Source: Ptiloglossa arizonensis (lineage: Eukaryota; Arthropoda; Insecta; Hymenoptera; Colletidae). Taken from it: a DNA stretch of 64,000 bases. The DNA is taken from the NCBI RefSeq assembly GCF_051014685.1, contig NW_027478710.1, forward strand, positions 186,001-250,000, in the 5' to 3' direction. The stretch's first letter is position 1. Each line of letters starts with the position of its first letter. The notes below the pieces were generated by a model. That model saw only the letters and a program-made list of their open reading frames with translations, did no database searches and was not told the origin of the DNA. Of this stretch, positions 52,201-64,000 are shown one piece after another. The position numbers were made by a program, and so were the translations under genes.

Positions 52201-52721
52201 ACCGTTGTAATCGTGCGGGATTCTACTTTCAGATGCAACACGAATTTCTCGAGTTCGTCAATCCGTTCGCGAGATATGGGAATTCGAAGTTAAGGAATGG
52301 TTGAGAAACCATCAAAATTTTCGCAAGTCTGATACTCGAAACCAATAACTACTATGGCCTAGGGGAAAAGTACACACACCACTGTAATCGGGCGAGTTTC
52401 TACCTCCAGATGCAACAGGAATTTCTCGAGTTCGTCAATCCGTTCGCGAGATATGGGAGTTCGAAGTTAAGGAATGGGTGAGAAACCATCAAAATTTTCG
52501 CAAGTCTGATACTCGAAACCAATAACTACTATGGCCTAGGGGAAAAGTACACACACCACTGTAATCGGGCGAGTTTCTACCTCCAGATGCAACAGGAATT
52601 TCTCGAGTTCGTCAATCCGTTCGCGAGATATGGGAGTTTGAAGTTAAGGAACGCTTGAGCAAACATCCAAATTTTCGCAGGTCTGATACTCGAAACCAAT
52701 AACTACTATGGGCTAGGGCAA
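49020..52721. repeat. Block F: older G-type copy plus mixed monomers
   Basis: The first part, to about 50160, matches the G units at an offset of 3714 bp. The AACTAAAAATGCC marker is at 49517, 53231 and 55000. The remainder mixes E-like and block C-like monomers and holds the perfect CENP-B core at 51735. An EcoRI-type GGGAATTCG variant is shared by several G-type monomers. No gene is supported. Confidence 0.75.
51735..51751 (+). promoter_or_regulatory. Second perfect CENP-B box core match
   Basis: The sequence is again GTTCGCGAGATACGGGA, with all nine core positions present. It lies about 20 kb from the match at 31399 and its monomer shares the same neighbouring variants (GGGCGACTTTCTAC upstream, GGAGTTAGA downstream). 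The two are therefore probably copies of one monomer lineage and not independent mutations. Confidence 0.55.
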
Positions 52722-55700
52722 AAATACACATACCGCTGTAATCGGGCGAGTTTCTGCTTTCAGATGCAACAAGAATTTCTCGAGTTCGTCAATTCTTTCG
52801 CGAGATATGGGAGTTTGAAGTTAAGGAATGGTTGAGCAACCATCAAAATTTTCGCAAGTCTGATTCCCGAAACCAATAACTACAAAGGCCCAGGGGAAAA
52901 ATACACACACAGTTGTAATCGGGCGAGTTTCAACTTTCTGATGGAACAGCAATTTCTCGAGTTCGTCAATCCGTTCGCGAGATATGGGAGTTTGAAGTTA
53001 AGGAATGGTTGAGCAACCATCAAAATTTTCGCAAGTCTGATTCCCGAATCCAATAACTACAAGGCCTAGGCGAAAAATACACATACCGTTGTAATCGGGC
53101 GAGTTTCTGCTTTCAGATGCAACAAGAATTTCTCGAACTCGTCAATTCGTTCGCGAGATATGGGAGATTTAAGTTAAGGAATGGTTGAGAAACCATCAAT
53201 ATTTTCGCATGTCTGATTCCCGAAACCAATAACTAAAAATGCCTAGGGGAAAAATACACATGCCGTTGTAATCGTGCGGGATTCTACTTTCAGATGCAAC
53301 ACGAATTTCTCGAGTTCGTCAATCCGTTCGCGAGATATGGGAATTCGAAGTTAAGGAATGGTTGAGAAACCATCAAAATTTTCGCAAGTCTGATACTCGA
53401 AACCAATAACTACAAAGGCCTAGGGGAAAAATACACATACCATTGTCATCGGGCGAGTTTCTGCTTTCAGATGCAATAGGAATTTCTCGTGTTCGTCAAT
53501 CCGTTCGCGAGATATGGGAGTTTGAAGTTAAGGAATCGTTGAGAAACCATCAAAATTTTCGCAATTCTGATACTCGAAACCAATAACTACAAAGGCATAG
53601 GGGAAAAATACACATACAGTTGTAATCGGGCGAGTTTCTAATTTCAGATGCAACAGGAATTTCTCGAGTTCGTCAATCCGTTCGCGAGATATGGGAGTTC
53701 GAAGTTAAGGGATGGTTAAGAAACCATCAAAATTTTCGCATGTCTGATACTCGAAACCAATAACTACAATGGCCTAGGGGAAAAATACACATACCGTTGT
53801 AATCGGGCGAGTTTCTACTTTCAGATGCAACAGGAATTTCTCGAGTTCGGCAATCCATTCGCGAGTTATGGGAGTTTGATGTTAAGGAATGGTTGAGAAT
53901 CCATCAAAATTTTCGCAAGTCTCATACTCGAAACCAATAACTACTATGGCCTAGGGGAAAAATACACATACCGTTGTAATCGGGCGAGTTTCTACTTTCA
54001 GATGCAACAGGAATTTCTCGAGTTCGTCAATCCGTTCGCGAGATATGGGAGTTTGAAGTTAAGGAATGGTTGAGAAACCATCAAAATTTTCTCTGGTCTG
54101 ATTCTCGAAACCAATAACTGGAATGGCCTAGCGGAAAAGTACACTTACCGTTGAAATCGGGCGAGTTTCTGCTTTCAGATGCAACAGGAATTTCTCGTGT
54201 TCGTCAATCTGTTCGCGAGATATGGGAGTTTGAAGTTAAGGAACGCTTGAGCAACCATCAAAATTTTCGCAAGTCTGATTCCCGAAACCAATAACTACAA
54301 AGGCCTAGGGGAAAAATACACATACCGTTGTAATCGGGCGAGTTTCTGCTTCGAGATGCAACAGGAATTTCTAGAGTTCGTCAATCCGTTCGCGAGATAT
54401 GGCAGTTTGAAGTTAAGGAATGGTTGAGAAACCACCAAAATTTTCGCTGATTTGATACTCGAAACCAATAACTACAAAGGCCTAGGGGAAAAATACACAT
54501 ACCGCTGTAATCGGGCGAGTTTCTGCTTTCAGATGCAACAAGAATTTCTCGAGTTCGTCAATTCTTTCGCGAGATATGGGAGTTTGAAGTTAAGGAATGG
54601 TTGAGCAACCATCAAAATTTTCGCAAGTCTGATTCCCGAAACCAATAACTACAAAGGCCCAGGGGAAAAATACACACACAGTTGTAATCGGGCGAGTTTC
54701 AACTTTCTGATGGAACAGCAATTTCTCGAGTTCGTCAATCCGTTCGCGAGATATGGGAGTTTGAAGTTAAGGAATGGTTGAGCAACCATCAAAATTTTCG
54801 CAAGTCTGATTCCCGAATCCAATAACTACAAGGCCTAGGCGAAAAATACACATACCGTTGTAATCGGGCGAGTTTCTGCTTTCAGATGCAACAAGAATTT
54901 CTCGAACTCGTCAATTCGTTCGCGAGATATGGGAGATTTAAGTTAAGGAATGGTTGAGAAACCATCAAAATTTTCGCATGTCTGATTCCCGAAACCAATA
55001 ACTAAAAATGCCTAGGGGAAAAATACACATGCCGTTGTAATCGTGCGGGATTCTACTTTCAGATGCAACACGAATTTCTCGAGTTCGTCAATCCGTTCGC
55101 GAGATATGGGAATTCGAAGTTAAGGAATGGTTGAGAAACCATCAAAATTTTCGCAAGTCTGATACTCGAAACCAATAACTACAAAGGCCTAGGGGAAAAA
55201 TACACATACCATTGTCATCGGGCGAGTTTCTGCTTTCAGATGCAATAGGAATTTCTCGTGTTCGTCAATCCGTTCGCGAGATATGGGAGTTTGAAGTTAA
55301 GGAATCGTTGAGAAACCATCAAAATTTTCGCAATTCTGATACTCGAAACCAATAACTACAAAGGCATAGGGGAAAAATACACATACAGTTGTAATCGGGC
55401 GAGTTTCTAATTTCAGATGCAACAGGAATTTCTCGAGTTCGTCAATCCGTTCGCGAGATATGGGAGTTCGAAGTTAAGGGATGGTTAAGAAACCATCAAA
55501 ATTTTCGCATGTCTGATACTCGAAACCAATAACTACAATGGCCTAGGGGAAAAATACACATACCGTTGTAATCGGGCGAGTTTCTACTTTCAGATGCAAC
55601 AGGAATTTCTCGAGTTCGGCAATCCATTCGCGAGTTATGGGAGTTTGATGTTAAGGAATGGTTGAGAATCCATCAAAATTTTCGCAAGTCTCATACTCGA

Positions 55701-56259
55701 AACCAATAACTACTATGGCCTAGGGGAAAAATACACATACCGTTGTAATCGGGCGAGTTTCTACTTTCAGATGCAACAGGAATTTCTCGAGTTCGTCAAT
55801 CCGTTCGCGAGATATAGGAGTTTGAAGTTAAGGAATGGTTGAGAAACCATCAAAATTTTCTCTGGTCTGATTCTCGAAACCAATAACTGGAATGGCCTAG
55901 CGGAAAAGTACACTTACCGTTGAAATCGGGCGAGTTTCTGCTTTCAGATGCAACAGGAATTTCTCGTGTTCGTCAATCTGTTCGCGAGATATGGGAGTTT
56001 GAAGTTAAGGAACGCTTGAGCAACCATCAAAATTTTCGCAAGTCTGATTCCCGAAACCAATAACTACAAAGGCCTAGGGGAAAAATACACATACCGTTGT
56101 AATCGGGCGAGTTTCTGCTTCGAGATGCAACAGGAATTTCTAGAGTTCGTCAATCCGTTCGCGAGATATGGCAGTTTGAAGTTAAGGAATGGTTGAGAAA
56201 CCACCAAAATTTTCGCTGATTTGATACTCGAAACCAATAACTACAAAGGCCTAGGGGAA
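52722..56259. repeat. G1/G2: 10-monomer tandem duplication
   Basis: About 52722-54490 repeats as about 54491-56259 at an offset of 1769 bp (10 x 177 minus 1). Shared markers are GTCAATTCTTTCGCG (52795 and 54564 for CTTTCG), AACTAAAAATGCC, CATTGTCATCGGG and the TTCGGCAATCCATTC variant. The copies look nearly identical. One difference is GATATGGGAG in G1 (54046) against GATATAGGAG in G2 (55815). Confidence 0.85.
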
Positions 56260-58441
56260 AAATACACATACCGTTGTAATCGGGCGAGTTTCTGCTTCGA
56301 GATGCAACAGGAATTTCTCGAGTTCGTCAATCCGTTCGCGAGATATGGGAGTTTGAAGTTAAGGAATGGTTGAGAAACCATCAAAATTTTCTCTGGTCTG
56401 ATTCTCGAAACCAATAACTGGAATGGCCTAGCGGAAAAGTACACTTACCGTTGAAATCGGGCGAGTTTCTGCTTTCAGATGCAACAGGAATTTCTCGTGT
56501 TCGTCAATCTGTTCGCGAGATATGGGAGTTTGAAGTTAAGGAACGCTTGAGCAACCATCAAAATTTTCGCAAGTCTGATTCCCGAAACCAATAACTACAA
56601 AGGCCTAGGGGAAAAATACACATACCGTTGTAATCGGGCGAGTTTCTGCTTCGAGATGCAACAGGAATTTCTAGAGTTCGTCAATCCGTTCGCGAGATAT
56701 GGCAGTTTGAAGTTAAGGAATGGTTGAGAAACCACCAAAATTTTCGCTGATTTGATACTCGAAACCAATAACTACAAAGGCCTAGGGGAAAAATACACAT
56801 ACCGTTGTAATCGGGCGAGTTTCTGCTTCGAGATGCAACAGGAATTTCTCGAGTTCGTCAATCCGTTCGCGAGATATGGGAGTTTGAAGTTAAGGAATGG
56901 TTGAGAATACATCAAAATTTTCGCAAGTCTGATTCTCGAAACCAATAACTGGAATGGCCTAGCGGAAAAGTACACTTACCGTTGTAATCGGGCGAGTTTC
57001 TGCTTTCAGATGCAACAGGAATTTCTCGAGTTCGTCAATCCGTTCGCGAGATATGGGAGTTTGAAGTTAAGGAATGGTTGAGAAACCATCAAAATTTTCG
57101 CAAGTCTGATACTCGAAACCAATAACTACTATGGCCTAGGGCAAAAATACACATACCTTTGTAATCGGGCGAGTCTCTGCTTTCAGATGCAACAGGAATT
57201 TCTCGAGTTCGACAATCCGTTAGCGAGATATGGGAGTTAGAAGTTAAGGAATGGTTGAGAAACCATCAAAATTTTCGCAGGTCTGATAATCGAAACCAAT
57301 ATCTGGAATGGCCTAGGGGAAAAGTACTCACACCATTGTAATCGGGCGAGCTTCTACTTTCAGATGCAACAGGAATTTCTCGAGTTCGTCAATCCGTTCG
57401 CGAGATATGGGAGTTTGAATTTAAGGAACGCTTGAGCAACCATCAAAATTTTCGCAAGTCTGATACTCGAAACCAATAACTACTATGGCCTAGGGGAAAA
57501 ATACACATACCGTTGTAACCGGGCGAGTTTCTACTTTCAGATGCAACAGGAATTTCTCGAGTTCGTCAAACCATTCGCGAGATATGGGTGTTTGAAGTTA
57601 AGGAATGGTTGAGAATCCATCAAAATTTTCGCAAGTCTGATACTCGACACCAATAACTACTATGGCTTGGGGAAAAAGTACACATACCTTTGTAATCGGG
57701 CGAGTCTCTGCTTTCAGATGCAACAGGAATTTCTCGAGTTCGACAATCCGTTAGCGAGGTATGGGAATTTGAAATTAAGGAACGCTTGAGAAACCATCAA
57801 AATTTTCGCAAGTCTGATACTCGAAACCAATAACTACTATGGCCTAGGGCAAAAATACACATACCGTTGTAATCGGGCGAGTTTCTGCTTTCAGATGCAA
57901 CCGAAATTTCTCGAGTTCGTCAATCCGTTCGCGAGATGTGGGAGTTTGAAGTTAAGGAATGGTTGAGAATCCACCAAAATTTTCGCTGATTTGATACTCG
58001 AAACCAATAACTACATAGGCCTAGGGGAATAATACACATACCGTTGTAATCGGGCGAGTTTCTACTTTCAGATGCAACAGGAATTTCTCGAGTTCGTCAA
58101 TCCGTTCGCGAGATATGGGAGTTTGAAGTTAAGGAATGGTTGAGAAACCATCAAAATTTTCGCTGGTCTGATACTCGAAACCAATAACTGGAATGGCCTA
58201 GGCGAAAAGTACACACACCATTGCAATCGGGCGACTTTCTACTTTCAGATGCAACAGGAATTTCTCGAGTTCGTCAAACCATTCGCGAGATATGGGAGTT
58301 TGAAGTTAAGGAATGGTTGAGAATCCATCAAAATTTCGCAAGTCTGATACTCGAAACCAATAACTACTATGGCTTGGGGGAAAAGTACACATACCTTTGT
58401 AATCGGGCGAGTCTCTGCTTTCAGATGCAACAGGAATTTCT
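55611..58441. repeat. I1: first copy of the 16-monomer unit
   Basis: This block matches 58442 onward at an offset of 2831 bp (16 x 177 minus 1). The shared start is CGAGTTCGGCAATCCATTC at 55611 and 58442. It contains the 3-monomer repeat and the GTTCGACAATCCGTTAGCG variant, in which the strong CENP-B-like box is broken (TTAG in place of TTCG). It overlaps the end of G2, so the 10-monomer and 16-monomer duplications share monomers. Confidence 0.8.
55920..56981. repeat. 3-monomer repeat, two turns
   Basis: The start TTGAAATCGGG at 55920 recurs at 56451, 531 bp (3 x 177) later, and a third start at 56982 has TTGTAATCGGG. The unit includes the CTGCTTCGAGATGC variant and the TTCTAGAGTTCG variant that destroys the XhoI-type site. 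The same trimer is present again in I2 from about 58751. Confidence 0.85.
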
Positions 58442-61400
58442 CGAGTTCGGCAATCCATTCGCGAGTTATGGGAGTTTGATGTTAAGGAATGGTTGAGAAT
58501 CCATCAAAATTTTCGCAAGTCTCATACTCGAAACCAATAACTACTATGGCCTAGGGGAAAAATACACATACCGTTGTAATCGGGCGAGTTTCTACTTTCA
58601 GATGCAACAGGAATTTCTCGAGTTCGTCAATCCGTTCGCGAGATATGGGAGTTTGAAGTTAAGGAATGGTTGAGAAACCATCAAAATTTTCTCTGGTCTG
58701 ATTCTCAAAACCAATAACTGGAATGGCCTAGCGGAAAAGTACACTTACCGTTGAAATCGGGCGAGTTTCTGCTTTCAGATGCAACAGGAATTTCTCGTGT
58801 TCGTCAATCTGTTCGCGAGATATGGGAGTTTGAAGTTAAGGAACGCTTGAGCAACCATCAAAATTTTCGCAAGTCTGATTCCCGAAACCAATAACTACAA
58901 AGGCCTAGGGGAAAAATACACATACCGTTGTAATCGGGCGAGTTTCTGCTTCGAGATGCAACAGGAATTTCTAGAGTTCGTCAATCCGTTCGCGAGATAT
59001 GGCAGTTTGAAGTTAAGGAATGGTTGAGAAACCACCAAAATTTTCGCTGATTTGATACTCGAAACCAATAACTACAAAGGCCTAGGGGAAAAATACACAT
59101 ACCGTTGTAATCGGGCGAGTTTCTGCTTCGAGATGCAACAGGAATTTCTCGAGTTCGTCAATCCGTTCGCGAGATATGGGAGTTTGAAGTTAAGGAATGG
59201 TTGAGAAACCATCAAAATTTTCTCTGGTCTGATTCTCGAAACCAATAACTGGAATGGCCTAGCGGAAAAGTACACTTACCGTTGAAATCGGGCGAGTTTC
59301 TGCTTTCAGATGCAACAGGAATTTCTCGTGTTCGTCAATCTGTTCGCGAGATATGGGAGTTTGAAGTTAAGGAACGCTTGAGCAACCATCAAAATTTTCG
59401 CAAGTCTGATTCCCGAAACCAATAACTAGAAAGGCCTAGGGGAAAAATACACATACCGTTGTAATCGGGCGAGTTTCTGCTTCGAGATGCAACAGGAATT
59501 TCTAGAGTTCGTCAATCCGTTCGCGAGATATGGCAGTTTGAAGTTAAGGAATGGTTGAGAAACCACCAAAATTTTCGCTGATTTGATACTCGAAACCAAT
59601 AACTACAAAGGCCTAGGGGAAAAATACACATACCGTTGTAATCGGGCGCGTTTCTGCTTCGAGATGCAACAGGAATTTCTCGAGTTCGTCAATCCGTTCG
59701 CGAAATATGGGAGTTTGAAGTTAAGGAATGGTTGAGAATACATCAAAATTTTCGCAAGTCTGATTCTCGAAACCAATAACTGGAATGGCCTAGCGGAAAA
59801 GTACACTTACCGTTGTAATCGGGCGAGTTTCTGCTTTCAGATGCAACAGGAATTTCTCGAGTTCGTCAATCCGTTCGCGAGATATGGGAGTTTGAAGTTA
59901 AGGAATGGTTGAGAAACCATCAAAATTTTCGCAAGTCTGATACTCGAAACCAATAACTACTATGGCCTAGGGCAAAAATACACATACCTTTGTAATCGGG
60001 CGAGTCTCTGCTTTCAGATGCAACAGGAATTTCTCGAGTTCGACAATCCGTTAGCGAGATATGGGAGTTAGAAGTTAAGGAATGGTTGAGAAACCATCAA
60101 AATTTTCGCAGGTCTGATAATCGAAACCAATATCTGGAATGGCCTAGGGGAAAAGTACACACACCATTGTAATCGGGCGAGCTTCTACTTTCAGATGCAA
60201 CAGGAATTTCTCGAGTTCGTCAATCCGTTCGCGAGATATGGGAGTTTGAATTTAAGGAACGCTTGAGCAACCATCAAAATTTTCGCAAGTCTGATTCCCG
60301 AAACAAATATCTACAAAGGCCTAGGGGAAAAATACACATACCGTTGTAATCGGGCGAGTTTCGACTTTCAGATGCAAGAGGAATTTCTCGAGTTCGTCAA
60401 TCCATTCGCGAGATATGGTAGTTTGAAATTAAGGAATGGTTGAGAAACCATCAAAATTTTCGCTGGTCTGATAATCGAAACAAATAACTGGAATGGCCTA
60501 GCGGAAAAGTACACTTACCGTTGAAATCGGGCTAGTTTCTGCTTTCAGATGCAATAGGAATTACTCGAGTTCGTCAATCCGTTCGCGAGATATGGTAGTT
60601 TGAAGTTAAGGAATGGTTGAGAAACCATCAAAATTTTCGCAAGTCTGATACTCGAAACCAATAACTACTATGGCCTAGGGGAAAAATACACATACCGTTG
60701 TAACCGGGCGAGTTTCTACTTTCAGATGCAACAGGAATTTCTCGAGTTCGTCAAACCATTCGCGAGATATGGGTGTTTGAAGTTAAGGAATGGTTGAGAA
60801 TCCATCAAAATTTTCGCAAGTCTGATACTCGAAACCAATAACTACTATGGCTTGGGGAAAAAGTACACATACCTTTGTAATCGGGCGAGTCTCTGCATTC
60901 AGATGCAACAGGAATTTCTCGAGTTCGACAATCTGTTAGCGAGGTATGGGAGTTTGAAATTAAGGAACGCTTGAGAAACCATCAAAATTTTCGCAAGTCT
61001 GATACTCGAAACCAATAACTACTATGGCCTAGGGCAAAAATACACATACCGTTGTAATCGGGCGAGTTTCTGCTTTCAGATGCAACAGGAATTTCTCGAG
61101 TTCGTCAATCCGTTCGCGAGATGTGGGAGTTTGAAGTTAAGGAATGGTTGAGAATCCACCAAAATTTTCGCTGATTTGATACTCGAAACCAATAACTACA
61201 TAGGCCTAGGGGAATAATACACATACCGTTGTAATCGGGCGAGTTTCTACTTTCAGATGCAACAGGAATTTCTCGAGTTCGTCAATCCGTTCGCGAGATA
61301 TGGGAGTTTGAAGTTAAGGAATGGTTGAGAAACCATCGAAATTTTCGCTGGTCTGATACTCGAAACCAATAACTGGAATGGCCTAGGCGAAAAGTACACA

Positions 61401-61626
61401 CACCATTGCAATCGGGCGACTTTCTACTTTCAGATGCAACAGGAATTTCTCGAGTTCGTCAAACCATTCGCGAGATATGGGAGTTTGAAGTTAAGGAATG
61501 GTTGAGAATCCATCAAAATTTCGCAAGTCTGATACTCGAAACCAATAACTACCATGGCTTGGGGGAAAAGTACACATACCTTTGTAATCGGGCGAGTCTC
61601 TGCTTTCAGATGCAACAGGAATTTCT
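58442..61626. repeat. I2: second copy, 18 monomers after a 2-monomer gain
   Basis: I2 follows I1 at a 2831-bp offset until about 60290. An extra segment of about 354 bp then appears (about 60290-60643, carrying ACAAATATCTAC and GGGCTAGTTTC variants), after which the offset is 3185 bp (18 x 177 minus 1). The AATTTCGCAAG variant with one T less is shared at about 58334 and 61519. Confidence 0.8.
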
Positions 61627-64000
61627 CGAGTTCGACAATCCGTTAGCGAGGTATGGGAGTTTGAAATTAAGGAACGCTTGAGAAACCATCAAAATTTTCG
61701 CAAGTCTGATAATCGAAACCAATAACTACTATGGCCTAGGGCAAAAATACGCATACCGTTGTAATCGGGCGAGATTCTGCTTTCAGATGCAAGAGGAATT
61801 TCTCGAGTTCGTCAATCCGTTCGCGAGATATGGGAGTTTGAAGTTAAGGAATGGTTGAGAAACCACCAAAATTTCGCTGATTTGATACTCGAAACCAATA
61901 ACTACAAAGGCCTAGGGGAAAAATACACATACCGTTGTAATCGGGCGAGTTTCTACTTTCAGATGCAACAGGAATTTCTCGAGTTCGTCAATCTGTTCGC
62001 GAGATATGGGAGTTTGAAATTAAGGAATGGTTGAGAAACCATCAAAATTTTCGCAAGTCTGATACCCGAAACCAATAACTGGAATGGCCCAGGGAAAAAG
62101 TACACATACCGTTGAAATCGGGCGAGTTTGTGCTTTCAGATGCAATAGGAATTACTCGAGTTCGTCAATCCGTTCGCGCGATATGGGAGTTTGAAATTAA
62201 GGAATGGTTGAGAAACCACCAAAATTTTCGCTGATTTGATACTCGAAACCAATAACTACAAAGGCCTAGGGGAAAAATACACATACCGTTGTAATCGGGC
62301 GAGTTTCTACTTTCAGATGCAACAGGAATTTCTCGAGTTCGGCAATCCATTCGCGAGGTATGGGAGTTTGATGTTAAGGAATGGTTGAGAATCCATCAAA
62401 ATTTTCGCAAGTCTGATGCTCGAAACCAATAACTACTATGGCCTAGGGGAAAAATACACATACCGTTGTAATCGGGCGAGTTTCTACTTTCAGATGCAAC
62501 AGGAATTTCTCGAGTTCGTCAAACCATTCGCGAGATATGGGTGTTTGAAGTTAAGGAATGGTTGAGAATCCATCAAATTTTCGCAAGTCTGATACTCGAA
62601 ACCAATAACTACTATGGCTTGGGGAAAAAGTACACATACCTTTGTAATCGGGCGAGTCTCTGCTTTCAGATGCAACAGGAATTTCTCGAGTTCGACAATC
62701 CGTTAGCGAGGTATGGGAGTTTGAAATTAAGGAACGCTTGAGAAACCATCAAAATTTTCGCAAGTCTGATACTCGAAACCAATAACTACTATGGCCTAGG
62801 GCAAAAATACACATACCGTTGTAATCGGGCGAGTTTCTGCTTTCAGATGCAACAGGAATTTCTCGAGTTCGTCAATCCGTTCGCGAGATATGGGAGTTTG
62901 AAGTTAAGGAATGGTTGAGAATCCACCAAAATTTTCGCTGATTTCATACTCGAAACCAATAACTACAAAGGCCTAGGGGAAAAATACACATACCGTTGTA
63001 ATCGGGCGAGTTTCTACCTTCAGATGCAACAGGAATTTCTCGAGTTCGTCAATCTGTTCGCGAGATATGGGAGTTTGAAATTAAGGAATGGTTGAGAAAC
63101 CATCAAAATTTTCGCAAGTCTGATACCCGAAACCAATAACTGGAATGGCCCAGGGAAAAAGTACACATACCGTTGAAATCGGGCGAGTTTGTGCTTTCAG
63201 ATGCAATAGGAATTACTCGAGTTCGTCAATCCGTTCGCGCGATATGGGAGTTTGAAATTAAGGAATGGTTGAGAAACCACCAAAATTTTCGCTGATTTGA
63301 TACTCGAAACCAATAACTACAAAGGCCTAGGGGAAAAATACACATACCGTTGTAATCGGGCGAGTTTCTACTTTCAGATGCAACAGGAATTTCTCGAGTT
63401 CGGCAATCCATTCGCGAGGTATGGGAGTTTGATGTTAAGGAATGGTTGAGAATCCATCAAAATTTTCGCAAGTCTGATGCTCGAAACCAATAACTACTAT
63501 GGCCTAGGGGAAAAATACACATACCGTTGTAATCGGGCGAGTTTCTACTTTCAGATGCAACAGGAATTTCTCGAGTTCGTCAAACCATTCGCGAGATATG
63601 GGTGTTTGAAGTTAAGGAATGGTTGAGAATCCATCAAAATTTTCGCAAGTCTGATACTCGAAACCAATAACTACTATGGCTTGGGGAAAAAGTACACATA
63701 CCTTTGTAATCGGGCGAGTCTCTGCTTTCAGATGCAACAGGAATTTCTCGAGTTCGACAATCCGTTAGCGAGGTATGGGAGTTTGAAATTAAGGAACGCT
63801 TGAGAAACCATCAAAATTTTCGCAAGTCTGATACTCGAAACCAATAACTACTATGGCCTAGGGCAAAAATACACATACCGTTGTAATCGGGCGAGTTTCT
63901 GCTTTCAGATGCAACAGGAATTTCTCGAGTTCGTCAATCCGTTCGCGAGATATGGGAGTTTGAAGTTAAGGAATGGTTGAGAATCCACCAAAATTTTCGC
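61440..64000. repeat. 6-monomer repeat running off the right edge
   Basis: The CGTCAAACCATTCGCG marker occurs near 61457, 62517 and 63578, giving steps of 1060 and 1061 bp (6 x 177 minus 1 or 2). Copies also share GCTTGGGGAAAAAG, GTCTCTGCTTTCAG and TTCGACAATCCGTTAGCG. The third turn is cut by the end of the window, so the true copy number is unknown. Confidence 0.8.

Larger units (their letters stand above)
1..64000. repeat. 177-bp tandem satellite array, whole window
   Basis: The whole window is a head-to-tail array of a 177-bp monomer, about 361 copies, all in one orientation. The landmark TACCGTTGTAATCGGGC recurs every 177 bp, and long-range offsets between matching blocks are multiples of 177 within a few bases (531, 1416, 1947). 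The consensus monomer has about 41% GC. No insertion of foreign sequence, inversion or unique DNA was seen. Satellites of 150-180 bp in arrays of this size are typical of eukaryotic centromeres and pericentromeres, so a centromeric role is likely but inferred. I do not recognise the monomer as a named family and cannot assign a species. No genes are supported anywhere in the array. Confidence 0.98.

Noticed and set aside
1..64000. CRISPR array, given short repeats with regular spacing
   Set aside because: The whole 177-bp period is conserved, with no unique spacers between short repeats, and the scale is wrong for CRISPR.
1..64000. 5S rDNA, tRNA or histone tandem arrays
   Set aside because: No 5S internal control region, tRNA A/B boxes or cloverleaf, or histone coding sequence was recognised in the monomer.
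1..64000. Recognised plant satellites of similar size (Arabidopsis 178-180 bp, Brassica 176 bp) or primate alpha satellite (171 bp)
   Set aside because: The consensus does not resemble the versions of these families that I recall. A database search is needed before excluding related families.

Overview
This window is one uninterrupted array of satellite DNA. From base 1 to base 64000 it is a head-to-tail tandem repeat with a 177-bp monomer, about 361 copies, all in the same orientation. Successive copies of the landmark TACCGTTGTAATCGGGC start at 1, 178 and 355, which fixes the period. No gene, RNA gene, transposon, CRISPR array or unique-sequence island is visible, and the window starts and ends inside the array. 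The many open frames of about 60 to 270 codons are products of the repeat: 177 = 3 x 59, so any run of monomers lacking in-frame stops reads through as a 59-residue periodic peptide. I do not call any of them a gene.

A megabase-style satellite with a nucleosome-scale monomer and nested higher-order structure points to a eukaryote and most probably to centromeric or pericentromeric heterochromatin. I do not recognise the monomer as a named satellite family, so I leave the species open. My by-eye consensus has 56 A, 33 C, 40 G and 48 T (41% GC) and 10 CpG where about 7.5 are expected, so CpG is not depleted. Each monomer also carries (i) a motif matching 8 of the 9 essential CENP-B-box positions, with at least two monomers (31399 and 51735) matching all 9, (ii) a weaker box-like motif 65 bp upstream of it, and (iii) a 6-bp dyad around a variable 4-base loop.

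Layout. Block A (1 to about 11279) and block A' (16818 to about 29338) are two copies of one long domain, 95 monomers apart and nearly identical. They differ by whole-monomer gains and losses: A has 1416 bp that A' lacks near 8207-9622, and A' has a private 16-monomer duplication near 19840-25900. Block B (11280-16817) lies between them and is built of shuffled A-type monomers. Block C (29339-32826) is a mixed region. Blocks D1 (about 32827-37650) and D2 (about 38128-42952) are a 5302-bp-offset duplication (about 30 monomers), joined by a 0.48-kb linker that copies part of D. A mixed stretch follows, then E1/E2 (about 45350-49243, offset 1947 bp = 11 monomers), G1/G2 (about 52722-56259, offset 1769 bp = 10 monomers), a 3-monomer repeat (offset 531 bp), I1/I2 (55611 to about 61626, offset 2831 bp, about 16 monomers, becoming 3185 bp after a 2-monomer gain), and a 6-monomer repeat (offset about 1061 bp) that runs off the right edge.

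No single higher-order unit rules the array. It is a mosaic of duplications of 2 to 95 monomers, many nearly identical, which suggests recent and ongoing unequal exchange and gene conversion. Block boundaries are estimates to within tens of bases, because crossovers between near-identical monomers leave no sharp edge. All comparisons were made by eye.
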